Assembly: GCA_900547955.1 (NCBI GenBank)
Contig: URIR01000055.1
Coordinates: forward strand, 1-6,936
Reading direction: 5' to 3'
Source of the DNA: an uncultured Eubacteriales bacterium
GTDB taxonomy: Bacteria > Bacillota > Clostridia > Christensenellales > QALW01
DNA: 6,936 bases
Both the position numbers and the translations under genes were made by a program. This document shows positions 1-5,965 of this stretch, in pieces (within the stretch, counting starts at the first letter, position 1; every line of letters starts with the position of its first letter). The notes under the pieces were generated by a model, which saw nothing but the letters and a program-made list of their open reading frames with translations, was not told where the DNA came from and did no database searches.

Positions 1-26
1 AAAATGAAGAAATTATCCCGTTTTGA
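1..26 (+). CDS. Possible 3' end of a truncated gene, ending NEEIIPF
   Basis: From position 3 the frame reads N-E-E-I-I-P-F and stops at TGA (24-26). Only seven complete codons are in the window, so a coding call rests on the identical reading in the inverted copy at the other end, where the frame stays open to the edge. An acidic tail ending in I-P-F-stop is the hallmark of single-stranded DNA-binding protein (SSB), whose C-terminal tip recruits partner proteins. That identification is an inference from very few residues. The stop lies 43 bases before the stop of the convergent small gene at 70-339. Confidence 0.3.
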
Positions 27-52
27 GGCGTGTAGTTCTTTGTAAACTGAGG
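1..52 (+). repeat. Left copy of 52-bp inverted repeat
   Basis: This segment matches the reverse complement of 6860-6911 at 50 of 52 positions. The two differences, at 31 and 33, are both C/T transitions (T here, C in the other copy). Similarity stops after position 52, and position 1 is the window edge, so the repeat may extend further left. The first 26 bases can be read as the last codons of a gene and the rest is non-coding. The non-coding part can fold as TAGTT (33-37) with AACTG (45-49), closed by a T-G wobble. It could be a duplicated gene end, a dispersed repeat, or an inversion or assembly boundary. Confidence 0.9.
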
Positions 53-69
53 GTAGATAGACGCTATTA

Positions 70-339
70 TTATTTTCCCTTAAGCTCCTTCATAATTTTT
101 TCTAGTTTTTTTCTTTGCTGCTCATTCAGCATAGGAGAAATTTTCTTTTGGAAGTTCTCCATCTTTTTATCGGTCAGCGTGCCGGAAGCCTTATCCTTTT
201 GTACAGTTTGCTTTAATTCACGCATCAGTTCCTCTTCGCTTTTGCCCCTATATTTAGCGGCGGTATTTTTCATAGCTTCAAACTGCCGTTTTTGTTCAGG
301 GGTCAAGTTTTTTTCCGAAAACCCTTTTTTAGGCTCCAT
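70..339 (-). CDS. Small charged helical protein of unknown function
   Basis: This encodes 89 residues, rich in Lys and Glu with no Cys or Trp, no signal peptide and no membrane segment, so it is probably a soluble cytoplasmic helical protein. Visible pieces are LTPEQ (12-16), YRGKSEEELMREL (30-42) and SPMLNEQQRKKLEKIMKEL (68-86). The start is supported by AAGGAG (minus strand, about 348-353) seven bases before the ATG, and a candidate promoter lies upstream. I do not recognise a named family. From memory, short clostridial hypothetical proteins with a 'YKGKSEEE...SPMLN.EQR..L' pattern exist, which supports a real gene. It is divergent from the gene at 491, which carries a similar SP-x-L motif. 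The long plus-strand reading across it is hydrophobic and lacks a ribosome binding site, so this strand is preferred. Confidence 0.75.
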   Translation of the reverse strand: MEPKKGFSEKNLTPEQKRQFEAMKNTAAKYRGKSEEELMRELKQTVQKDKASGTLTDKKMENFQKKISPMLNEQQRKKLEKIMKELKGK

Positions 340-346
340 TTACAAT

Positions 347-353
347 GCTCCTT
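347..353 (-). promoter_or_regulatory. Ribosome binding site of the 89-residue protein
   Basis: The minus strand reads AAGGAGC here, seven bases before the ATG at 339. This near-consensus site fixes both the strand and the start of the small gene. Confidence 0.7.
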
Positions 354-372
354 TTATTTATCATTCTACTCT

Positions 373-403
373 ATTATATTTATCTAATCTTAAAATGTTT
401 CAA
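373..403 (-). promoter_or_regulatory. Candidate sigma-A promoter of the 89-residue gene
   Basis: On the minus strand, TTGAAA (398-403) is followed after 19 bases by a perfect TATAAT (373-378), about 34 bases before the start codon. The -10 is consensus and the -35 is four of six, but the spacer is two bases longer than optimal. The flanking DNA is AT-rich, so chance matches are possible. Confidence 0.4.
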
Positions 404-427
404 CTTAACCGTCCTTCGGCATATATT
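398..427 (+). promoter_or_regulatory. Weak candidate promoter of the 184-residue gene
   Basis: TATATT (422-427) is a five-of-six -10 box. Eighteen bases upstream lies TTTCAA (398-403), a poor -35 that is also the complement of the divergent promoter's -35. If real, the two divergent genes would share a compact back-to-back promoter region. Confidence 0.2.
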
Positions 428-453
428 ATTAACAAAGGTATATCTGCTTAAGG

Positions 454-467
454 AGGGCTTTGGCCCT
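454..467 (+). other. GC hairpin overlapping an AGGAGGG sequence
   Basis: AGGGC (454-458) pairs with GCCCT (463-467) across a TTTG loop. The left arm includes most of the strong Shine-Dalgarno-like AAGGAGGG (450-457). No T tract follows, so it is not a standard terminator. It sits 24 bases before the ATG at 491 and could form a structured leader that hides the ribosome binding sequence. Confidence 0.35.
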
Positions 468-490
468 GCGGAAAGGCATGGTCATAAAAA

Positions 491-1045
491 ATGAACCTTC
501 TTTTATTATTTTTGCTTATGGGAAAAGGAATAAACGGACCTAAGCGTCTCGGTCTCGACCCTAAAATATTGGCCGAGCTGTCCCCTTTTCTGCCCCTTGA
601 AGCCAGAAGAGGAGTGCGCGCCCTCTGCGAATATGAAACCTGCATTACAAAACCCGATTTTTACAAAGGCGAAACTTCACGGAATCCGGAGCAGCTCCTT
701 AAAATAATAGAGCATATGAGCCGGGATAAAACCCCTATAATGCTGTTCAGACTTATGTCCTCCATGGGTAAGCTGAAAAATATAGACCCCAATTCTCCAG
801 AAGGTCTGTCCGCTATGCTTTCGGCGATACTGCCCGACGATATGCGCAAAAATATGCCCGATATACCTACATTAATAAACATGATAAATATTGTGCAAAG
901 CATGTCCCAGGAGGAAGAAGATAGCGAGGAAGAACATGAGCAATGCACCAATCAGCCTGAGGACTATTGTCCGCGCGAAATCAGAGCCCCTATGAACACG
1001 CGCCAGCGCCGCATATTCGGCCAGCTATTGCGCAGACGCCGATAA
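491..1045 (+). CDS. Unrecognised Met-rich protein with acidic and basic tail
   Basis: This encodes 184 residues if the ATG at 491 is used. Residues 2-10 are a short Leu/Phe run, too short for a normal signal peptide. A second in-frame ATG at 518 would remove it. Neither has an ideal ribosome binding site: the nearest, AAAGG at 472-476, is 14 bases away, so the start is uncertain. Visible pieces are LSPFLPLEARRGVRALCEY (30-48), a Met-rich helical region (about 68-140), an acidic block EEEDSEEEHE (141-150) and a basic tail ending in RRRR. Cysteines are at 46, 51, 152 and 160. I recognise no named family. The SP-F-L-x4-RR segment resembles SP-M-L-x4-RK in the divergent 89-residue protein. Charge and motif suggest a soluble protein that binds another protein or nucleic acid, but this is only inference. 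Confidence 0.7.
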   Translation: MNLLLLFLLMGKGINGPKRLGLDPKILAELSPFLPLEARRGVRALCEYETCITKPDFYKGETSRNPEQLLKIIEHMSRDKTPIMLFRLMSSMGKLKNIDPNSPEGLSAMLSAILPDDMRKNMPDIPTLINMINIVQSMSQEEEDSEEEHEQCTNQPEDYCPREIRAPMNTRQRRIFGQLLRRRR

Positions 1046-1076
1046 AATACATAAAATAACTTTTAAGCCGAAAATT

Positions 1077-1108
1077 GAGCGCAGCCCTCTGAAAAATACG
1101 CTGCTCTC
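1077..1108 (+). terminator. Imperfect hairpin downstream of the 184-residue gene
   Basis: GAG-C-GCAGC (1077-1085) can pair with GCTGC-T-CTC (1100-1108) with one internal mismatch and a 14-base loop. It lies between the stop of the unknown gene and the dinB promoter, where a terminator would be expected. No T run follows, so intrinsic termination is doubtful. Confidence 0.2.
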
Positions 1109-1153
1109 TGATTACAGCTCCTGAGCATAATTAAAAATGGTAATATTTACTCA

Positions 1154-1182
1154 TTGTAATTTATCGAATTCTGTCGTATTAT
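1154..1182 (+). promoter_or_regulatory. dinB promoter
   Basis: TTGTAA (1154-1159) and TATTAT (1177-1182) are separated by exactly 17 bases, a good sigma-A geometry. Transcription would start near 1189-1190, giving a leader of about 25 bases before the ATG at 1215. The LexA-type operator lies directly downstream, at the expected start of the transcript. Confidence 0.65.
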
Positions 1183-1190
1183 ATATTTAC

Positions 1191-1204
1191 AGAACATTTG
1201 TTCG
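1191..1204 (+). promoter_or_regulatory. LexA (SOS) operator of dinB
   Basis: AGAACATTTGTTCG contains the perfect dyad GAAC-N4-GTTC (1192-1203), the core of the Bacillus/Firmicutes LexA (DinR) box. It sits just after the predicted transcription start and touches the dinB ribosome binding site, so bound LexA would block initiation or clearance. Being next to a Y-family polymerase, a classic SOS gene, makes a chance match unlikely. No second copy was noticed in the window. Confidence 0.85.
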
Positions 1205-1214
1205 GAGAAGTTTT

Positions 1215-2450
1215 ATGGAACGTACTATTCTGCATGTAGATATCAATAACTGTTACGCCAGTATAGAATGCCTTCATAATCCGTCGCTGGCCGGAAAGCC
1301 CGTAGCGGTAGGAGGAAGCGTGGAAGAAAGGCATGGCATAATATTGGCAAAAAACTATCAGGCCAGAGATTTTGGAGTAAAGGTCGGCCAAACGCTTTGG
1401 GAGGCTCGGGAAAAATGTCCCGAACTTATAGTACTGCCTCCAAATTATGAGCTTTACCTTAAATACAGCCAATATATCCGCGAGATATTCAATATATATA
1501 CCGACATGGTCGAACCCTTTGGAATAGACGAGGCATGGCTGGACGTATCGGGCAGCCGTGCGCTTTTCGGCAGCGGGTGCAGTATTGCCGAGGAAATACG
1601 CCGAAGAGTTAAAAGCGAATTGGGAGTTACCGTATCCATAGGCGTTTCCTTTAATAAGGTTTTTGCCAAGCTTGGCTCTGATATGAAAAAGCCGGACGCA
1701 ATAACTATTTTGGACAGAAGCAATTATAAAGCGCTGGTCTGGCCTTTGCCTGTTCAGGATTTATTATATGTCGGAAGCGCTACAAAAAGAAAATTATACG
1801 ACAAAGGGATACGCACTATAGGCGAGCTGGCGGAAGCGGGACCCGAAAGATTACGACAATGGCTGGGAAAATGGGGATATACGCTTTACGCCTTTGCTCA
1901 CGGAGACGATATTTCTCCAGTAGCCAAGGCCGGTAGTGAAAAAATTATAAAGAGTATCGGCAATTCTACAACCGCACCGCGCGATATACAAAACCCGCTT
2001 CAAGCTAAAACCGTATTTTTCAGCTTGAGCGAAAGCGTCGCGGCCCGCTTGCGCGAGCATTCGCTTAAGGGGAGCAAAATTCAGATAAGCCTGCGGCGCA
2101 ATGATTTATTAAGTATAGAAAGACAAATAAAGCTTACTCAGCCCACCAATCTTTCTGGCGAAATATGCGCCGCCGCCATGACGCTTCTGGAAAAAAACTA
2201 TAGCTGGGAGCGTCCCTTACGCGGCATGGGTATAAGAATCACAGAGCTTACCGGCCAGGACTATCCGCACCAGCTAAACATGCTGGGAGAGCATATAAAA
2301 AGAGAACGCAAGGAAAAGCTGGAGCATTGTCTGGACGAAATACGCGGGCGTTTTGGCTACTGGGCCGTAGCGCGGGGTACCCTGCTGGCCGATAAGGCTT
2401 TAAGCTGCGCAGGACTTTCAGGCTGCGCCCTGCTTCCGGCCGGACGCTGA
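1215..2450 (+). CDS. dinB: DNA polymerase IV (Y-family translesion polymerase)
   Basis: An error-prone polymerase that copies past damaged bases in the SOS response. With the start at 1215 it has 411 residues, normal for the family. This ATG has GGAG (1204-1207) seven bases upstream and lies just after the promoter and LexA box; the in-frame ATG at 1137 lies upstream of that promoter and is rejected. The palm begins HVDINNCYASIE: D9 is a catalytic carboxylate and Y14 aligns with the E. coli steric-gate F13. The other catalytic pair is D105-E106 in GIDEAWLDV. A helix-hairpin-helix-like thumb segment (VGSATKRKL...GIRTIGELA) starts near residue 186, followed by the little-finger domain. QLNML at 353-357 sits where clostridial relatives carry the beta-clamp peptide QLSLF, before the closing LDEIRGRFG. 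The last 20 or so residues form an extra Cys/Leu/Gly-rich tail. Confidence 0.96.
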   Translation: MERTILHVDINNCYASIECLHNPSLAGKPVAVGGSVEERHGIILAKNYQARDFGVKVGQTLWEAREKCPELIVLPPNYELYLKYSQYIREIFNIYTDMVEPFGIDEAWLDVSGSRALFGSGCSIAEEIRRRVKSELGVTVSIGVSFNKVFAKLGSDMKKPDAITILDRSNYKALVWPLPVQDLLYVGSATKRKLYDKGIRTIGELAEAGPERLRQWLGKWGYTLYAFAHGDDISPVAKAGSEKIIKSIGNSTTAPRDIQNPLQAKTVFFSLSESVAARLREHSLKGSKIQISLRRNDLLSIERQIKLTQPTNLSGEICAAAMTLLEKNYSWERPLRGMGIRITELTGQDYPHQLNMLGEHIKRERKEKLEHCLDEIRGRFGYWAVARGTLLADKALSCAGLSGCALLPAGR

Positions 2451-2527
2451 CTTCGCCGCTTATATAAAAATCGGCTGAAAAACAACTTTATCCGCAGTAA
2501 TTTATTCACTATGAGCAAAAACAGCTC

Positions 2528-2533
2528 GAGGAG
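2528..2533 (+). promoter_or_regulatory. Ribosome binding site of the 77-residue protein
   Basis: GAGGAG lies nine bases before the ATG at 2543. It supports translation of the small gene on the dinB strand and argues against the overlapping minus-strand readings. Confidence 0.6.
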
Positions 2534-2542
2534 CTTAGTATA

Positions 2543-2776
2543 ATGAAAACATATGTAAATGTTATGGTAATATATGACCAGGACGGAAACGTTACCCCTC
2601 TGTCCATTGAATGGGAGGACGGCAGAATATACGAAATAGACCAGGTGCTGGATGTAAGAAAAGCCGCAAGCACTAAAGCCGGCGGCGTAGGCATGCGCTA
2701 TACGGTTAAAATAGGCCGCAGCATAACCTATCTTTTTTTCGACTGCTTTAATAAATGGTTTGTAGAGAAAAAATAA
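2543..2776 (+). CDS. Small dinB-linked protein of unknown function
   Basis: This encodes 77 residues with alternating hydrophobic segments, predicted mostly beta: VNVMVIYDQDGNVTPLSIEW (5-24), DGRIYEIDQVLDVRKA, GMRYTVKIGRSITYLFF and a closing WFVEKK. There is no signal peptide or membrane helix. It starts 92 bases after dinB on the same strand, has its own GAGGAG site and no promoter that I can see in the gap, so it is probably the second gene of the LexA-controlled transcript. From memory, similar proteins of 70-80 residues with an 'IxWEDGRxYEIDxVLDVRxAAS' pattern occur beside dinB in other clostridia. No function is known to me. A small beta-barrel accessory to Pol IV or DNA is an inference. 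Confidence 0.75.
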   Translation: MKTYVNVMVIYDQDGNVTPLSIEWEDGRIYEIDQVLDVRKAASTKAGGVGMRYTVKIGRSITYLFFDCFNKWFVEKK

Positions 2777-2877
2777 GCGCCGCTTTCCGCCTGCCGGAAT
2801 TTCAGCTTTAACCCGCAAATACGGCAAAAGCGCAAAAGTCAGCATCCTTGACCTTTATTAATCAAGCACCAACGCTA
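2777..2877. other. Intergenic gap between convergent genes
   Basis: About 100 bases separate the stop of the 77-residue gene from the stop of metH. Only weak stems are visible: TTCCG (2785-2789) with CGGAA (2795-2799), and CTTGA (2847-2851) with TCAAG (2862-2866). Neither has a strong GC stem followed by a T run on either strand, so no intrinsic terminator can be called. Read-through could produce overlapping transcripts. Confidence 0.5.
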
Positions 2878-5289
2878 TTAACTCTCCTTAAAGACCTCCT
2901 GCGCATATCTAACCGTTTCCATAGCGTCTTTAGCATACTTATCAGCCTTTATCATATCGGCATACTCCTGTGTAAGCACCGCGCCTCCCACTACTACCTT
3001 GCACCACGGACAGCTTTCATGCAAAAGCTTTATCGTCTCCTGCATGGCGGGTACGGTAGTAGTCATTAAAGCGCTGAGTCCTGCCAGCATTATTTCATTT
3101 TCCTCAACCGCCTTAACTACGGCAGCCGGAGATACATCCCTGCCTAAATCCAACACGTCAAATCCATAATTCTCCAGCAGCGCCCGAACAATATTCTTGC
3201 CTATATCATGAATATCCCCTTTTACAGTAGCAAGCGCTATTTTTTTGCCCTGTTTCCCCTCCTTAGGAGGCATCCAGGCCTTTATAAGCTCAAACGCCGC
3301 CTTAGCCGCTTCGGCGCTGGCCAGCAGCTGCGGAAGAAACATAACCTTTTTTTCAAATTTTTCCCCCACTTCATTAAGCGCAGGTATAATCTCGCTATCT
3401 ATAATGGAAACAGGCTTAATCCCCTCCTGAAGCAGCTCCTGCGCCTTAGCGGCGGCATTATCCTTAAAGCCTTTAATAATACTTGAGCGCAAGCCAGTTG
3501 CTTCAGACGCATTTAAAACGCCGTCCGCCTTTTTAACGTCCTGCACCTGCACTACAATATTAGAAGCGTAATCTATATAGCCCAGGCAATTTTCATCCAA
3601 GCCTCGCAGCGCTAAAAAGGCTTTATAGGTTTTCATCATCTCAACCGAACAGGGATTCATTATAGCTCCGTTAAGGCCGCGATCCAAGGCCGCCGCAAAA
3701 AACACCGAATTAACGGTCTCTCGACTGGGCAATCCAAAAGAAACGTTTGAAACGCCTAATGAGGCGCGCCCGCCCATAGCCTTTATTTTGCTTACCGCCT
3801 CCAGCGTTACATTAGCGGCGCCGCCGTCTGCGCTTACAGTCATAGCCAACGCGTCCACTATTATATCCTTGCGCTTTATACCGTATTTTTCCCCTTCTCT
3901 ATATATTCTTTCAGCTATTTCCACTCTGCCCTGGGCGGTATCGGGTATCCCCTTTTCATCTAGCGTAAGCGCAACTATCAATCCCCCGTATTTAGCCGCA
4001 AGAGGAAATATTTTTTCCATGCTCTCTTTTTTTCCGCATACTGAATTAAGCATGGGTTTACCATTATAAATCCGCATAGCGCGCTCCATGGCTTCATAAT
4101 TGGAGGTGTCAATCTGAAGAGGCAAATCGCTTACCTCCTGTATGCGAGGAATAAGCCTGCTTAAAACATCAGCCTCATCTATTTCAGGCAGTCCGACGTT
4201 TACATCCAACGCCATAGCCCCAGCTTCCTGCTGTCTTACCGCCTCCTCTAATATATAGCCTATATTGCCTTCTCTAAGCGCCGCCTTAAGCTTAGGCTTT
4301 CCCGTAGGATTAAGGCGCTCGCCTATAAGCACGGGCACGGAATCAAAGCTGACGCTATGAGAATAGGAGGAAATAAGCGCCGTATTCTTTTCAGTTACCG
4401 GTTTCGGGCTGACCTCCTTAAGCGCATCCTTCATCGCCCTTATGTGCGCCGGAGTAGTACCGCAGCATCCGCCCAGCATGCGGGCGCCCTTCTGAGCTAT
4501 AAGCTTCATCTGTCCCGCAAACATCTCAGGCGTCACATCATAAAGCGTCCTGCCGTCTTTAACCTTAGGCAAGCCCGCATTAGGAGTAACGCAAACCGGA
4601 ACAGAAGCTATTTCGCACAATTTTTCAACCCAAGGCAGCAATTTATCCGGGCCCAGGCCGCAGTTTACACCCAGCGCGTCTACGCGCAAACCCTCCAGAA
4701 GCGCAACCACCGCACCCGCATCCGCGCCCGTCATAAGCTTACCCTGCTGGTCCATAACCACAGTAGCAACAATGGGCAGATTGGAATTTTCCTTTGCCGC
4801 CAGCACGGCCGCTTTTAATTCCAGAGTATCGTTCATGGTCTCTATCAATATCATTTCCGCGCCGTTTTCAACTCCCAAACGCACAACCGCGGCAAACGTA
4901 TTTACGGCCTCTTCAAATTCCAACGTCCCTAATGGAGCCAGCAGCTTTCCGGTCGGCCCTATATCCAGAGCTATCCTGCAATTTGCACCCATCTTTTCCC
5001 TCGCAACGCGCGCGCATTTAAAGGCTGCGCCTATTATATCTCCCAGAGATGGACGCTCCTTCTCCCTCTGTATAGGAAATTTAAAATTATTGGCCCCAAA
5101 CGTATTGGCGCTTATAATATCTGCTCCGGCGGAAATATACTGACAATGTATATCCTCAATTATTTCGGGACGCGTTATATTATAGGTTTCAGGCAGTTCC
5201 CCCGGCTCCAGCCCGCAATTTTGCAGCATCGTCCCCATGCCGCCGTCAAAAAATATAAATTGATTTTCAAATCCTTCTAAAATATTCAT
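2878..5289 (-). CDS. metH: Cobalamin-dependent methionine synthase, no reactivation domain
   Basis: Transfers the methyl group of 5-methyl-tetrahydrofolate to homocysteine through enzyme-bound cobalamin, giving methionine and tetrahydrofolate in the cytoplasm. The protein has 803 residues. The homocysteine domain (about 1-290) carries the zinc cysteines C210 (GVNCG) and C275-C276 (GGCCGTTP). The pterin domain (about 318-580) has IGERLNPTG (322-330), DVNVG (362-366) and QIDTSN (392-397). The cap helices (about 585-675) include FLPQLLASAEA. The B12 domain (about 682-803) has GDIHDIG, with H694 as lower cobalt ligand, and VGGA (767-770). It ends there, whereas E. coli MetH (about 1,227 residues) continues into an AdoMet-binding activation domain; here that domain is the next gene upstream. 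GGAGG lies only four bases before the ATG, a short spacing. Third and last visible gene of the operon. Confidence 0.97.
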   Translation of the reverse strand: MNILEGFENQFIFFDGGMGTMLQNCGLEPGELPETYNITRPEIIEDIHCQYISAGADIISANTFGANNFKFPIQREKERPSLGDIIGAAFKCARVAREKMGANCRIALDIGPTGKLLAPLGTLEFEEAVNTFAAVVRLGVENGAEMILIETMNDTLELKAAVLAAKENSNLPIVATVVMDQQGKLMTGADAGAVVALLEGLRVDALGVNCGLGPDKLLPWVEKLCEIASVPVCVTPNAGLPKVKDGRTLYDVTPEMFAGQMKLIAQKGARMLGGCCGTTPAHIRAMKDALKEVSPKPVTEKNTALISSYSHSVSFDSVPVLIGERLNPTGKPKLKAALREGNIGYILEEAVRQQEAGAMALDVNVGLPEIDEADVLSRLIPRIQEVSDLPLQIDTSNYEAMERAMRIYNGKPMLNSVCGKKESMEKIFPLAAKYGGLIVALTLDEKGIPDTAQGRVEIAERIYREGEKYGIKRKDIIVDALAMTVSADGGAANVTLEAVSKIKAMGGRASLGVSNVSFGLPSRETVNSVFFAAALDRGLNGAIMNPCSVEMMKTYKAFLALRGLDENCLGYIDYASNIVVQVQDVKKADGVLNASEATGLRSSIIKGFKDNAAAKAQELLQEGIKPVSIIDSEIIPALNEVGEKFEKKVMFLPQLLASAEAAKAAFELIKAWMPPKEGKQGKKIALATVKGDIHDIGKNIVRALLENYGFDVLDLGRDVSPAAVVKAVEENEIMLAGLSALMTTTVPAMQETIKLLHESCPWCKVVVGGAVLTQEYADMIKADKYAKDAMETVRYAQEVFKES

Positions 5290-5344
5290 ATATCCTCCGC
5301 CGCTCCTGCATTTTGGCTTACAACCGCCATACGCCAGGCTTATA

Positions 5345-5965
5345 TCACGCTTTTTTCAATCCTATAACCGCAGTAACTGATTTTGCCGGAGTCATAAGCA
5401 GGCTGTCATTAAGAGTTATTCCTAAAAGCTTATCCGCTTTAAGCATATTTAACAGTTCAATCTGGCATTGAAGAGGAAAATCACCATAGCCAGCGCTGAA
5501 GCGCGGTCTGCTCTCAAAGCCCAGTTCATTAAAACGCTCATTCAAGTTTTCGCATAGATAATCGCAAAAAGCCTCTATAAGAGCGGTTCCGGCGCTGTTA
5601 GACGCTAAAGCCTTAAGCGGGCTTATCGCTTCATATCTGGCCACCAGCCGGTCGGTATGTATTCCGATAGTAGCCGCAAAAACTATTGCTTTTTCGCATT
5701 CACTAAGGCATTTGGACAAATCCCTGCTGAAAAAACGTCCGAATCCCAAATCAATCAAGCCTGTCTCGCCGAAAAATATATCGTTAACAGCATATACCGC
5801 GCTGGGCCTGCTGCCCAAAATTACTTCACGAAGCGCCTCCTGCGCCGCATGCTCGGTTACTGCATCCGCACAGCCGCTTTTAGCACCCATATATCTGTAA
5901 ATTTCATTCATATCCACATCCAGCTCATCCGCATTCAGCATGAACCTGTACAAAGAAGCCGCCAT
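5345..5965 (-). CDS. Stand-alone methionine synthase reactivation-domain protein
   Basis: This encodes 206 residues that correspond to the C-terminal activation domain of long MetH proteins (Met_synt_B12 family). Its expected role is to bind S-adenosylmethionine and help remethylate MetH when its cofactor oxidises to cob(II)alamin. The signature is RFSAGYGDFPL (155-165), matching the R-x3-G-Y-x3-P AdoMet-binding motif of E. coli MetH. MTPAKSVTAVIG (191-202) matches the conserved M-x-P-x-x-S-V segment. Thermotoga maritima TM0269 is a known stand-alone protein of this type paired with a short MetH. The ATG shares its A with the metF stop (TAATG), and AAGGGG lies eight bases upstream inside metF, so translation is probably coupled. 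A 55-base gap separates it from metH. The reductant is not identifiable here. Confidence 0.93.
   Translation of the reverse strand: MAASLYRFMLNADELDVDMNEIYRYMGAKSGCADAVTEHAAQEALREVILGSRPSAVYAVNDIFFGETGLIDLGFGRFFSRDLSKCLSECEKAIVFAATIGIHTDRLVARYEAISPLKALASNSAGTALIEAFCDYLCENLNERFNELGFESRPRFSAGYGDFPLQCQIELLNMLKADKLLGITLNDSLLMTPAKSVTAVIGLKKA

Noticed and set aside
4..45. A 13-residue peptide frame (MKKLSRFEACSSL) in both repeat copies
   Set aside because: No ribosome binding site is visible in the right-hand copy, it differs by a Cys/Arg change, and the alternative frame giving an open acidic C-terminus is more convincing.
23..451. Long plus-strand frame of 142 codons
   Set aside because: It is antisense to the 89-residue gene, which has a strong ribosome site and sensible composition. 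The hydrophobic composition is what the complement of a Lys/Glu-rich gene gives.
1137..1214. Upstream in-frame ATG extension of dinB
   Set aside because: It would place the promoter and LexA box inside the coding sequence, and the extra residues do not resemble the Y-family N-terminus. ATG at 1215 has a proper ribosome site.
2785..2799. TTCCG/CGGAA stem as a terminator
   Set aside because: Five pairs with no following T run is too weak to call.
2357..2845. Minus-strand frame of 162 codons over the dinB end and the small gene
   Set aside because: It overlaps two better-supported plus-strand genes and resembles no protein family.
4357..5143. Plus-strand frames opposite metH
   Set aside because: These are shadows of a fully supported metH; compositions are Arg/Ser-rich and no ribosome sites were evident.
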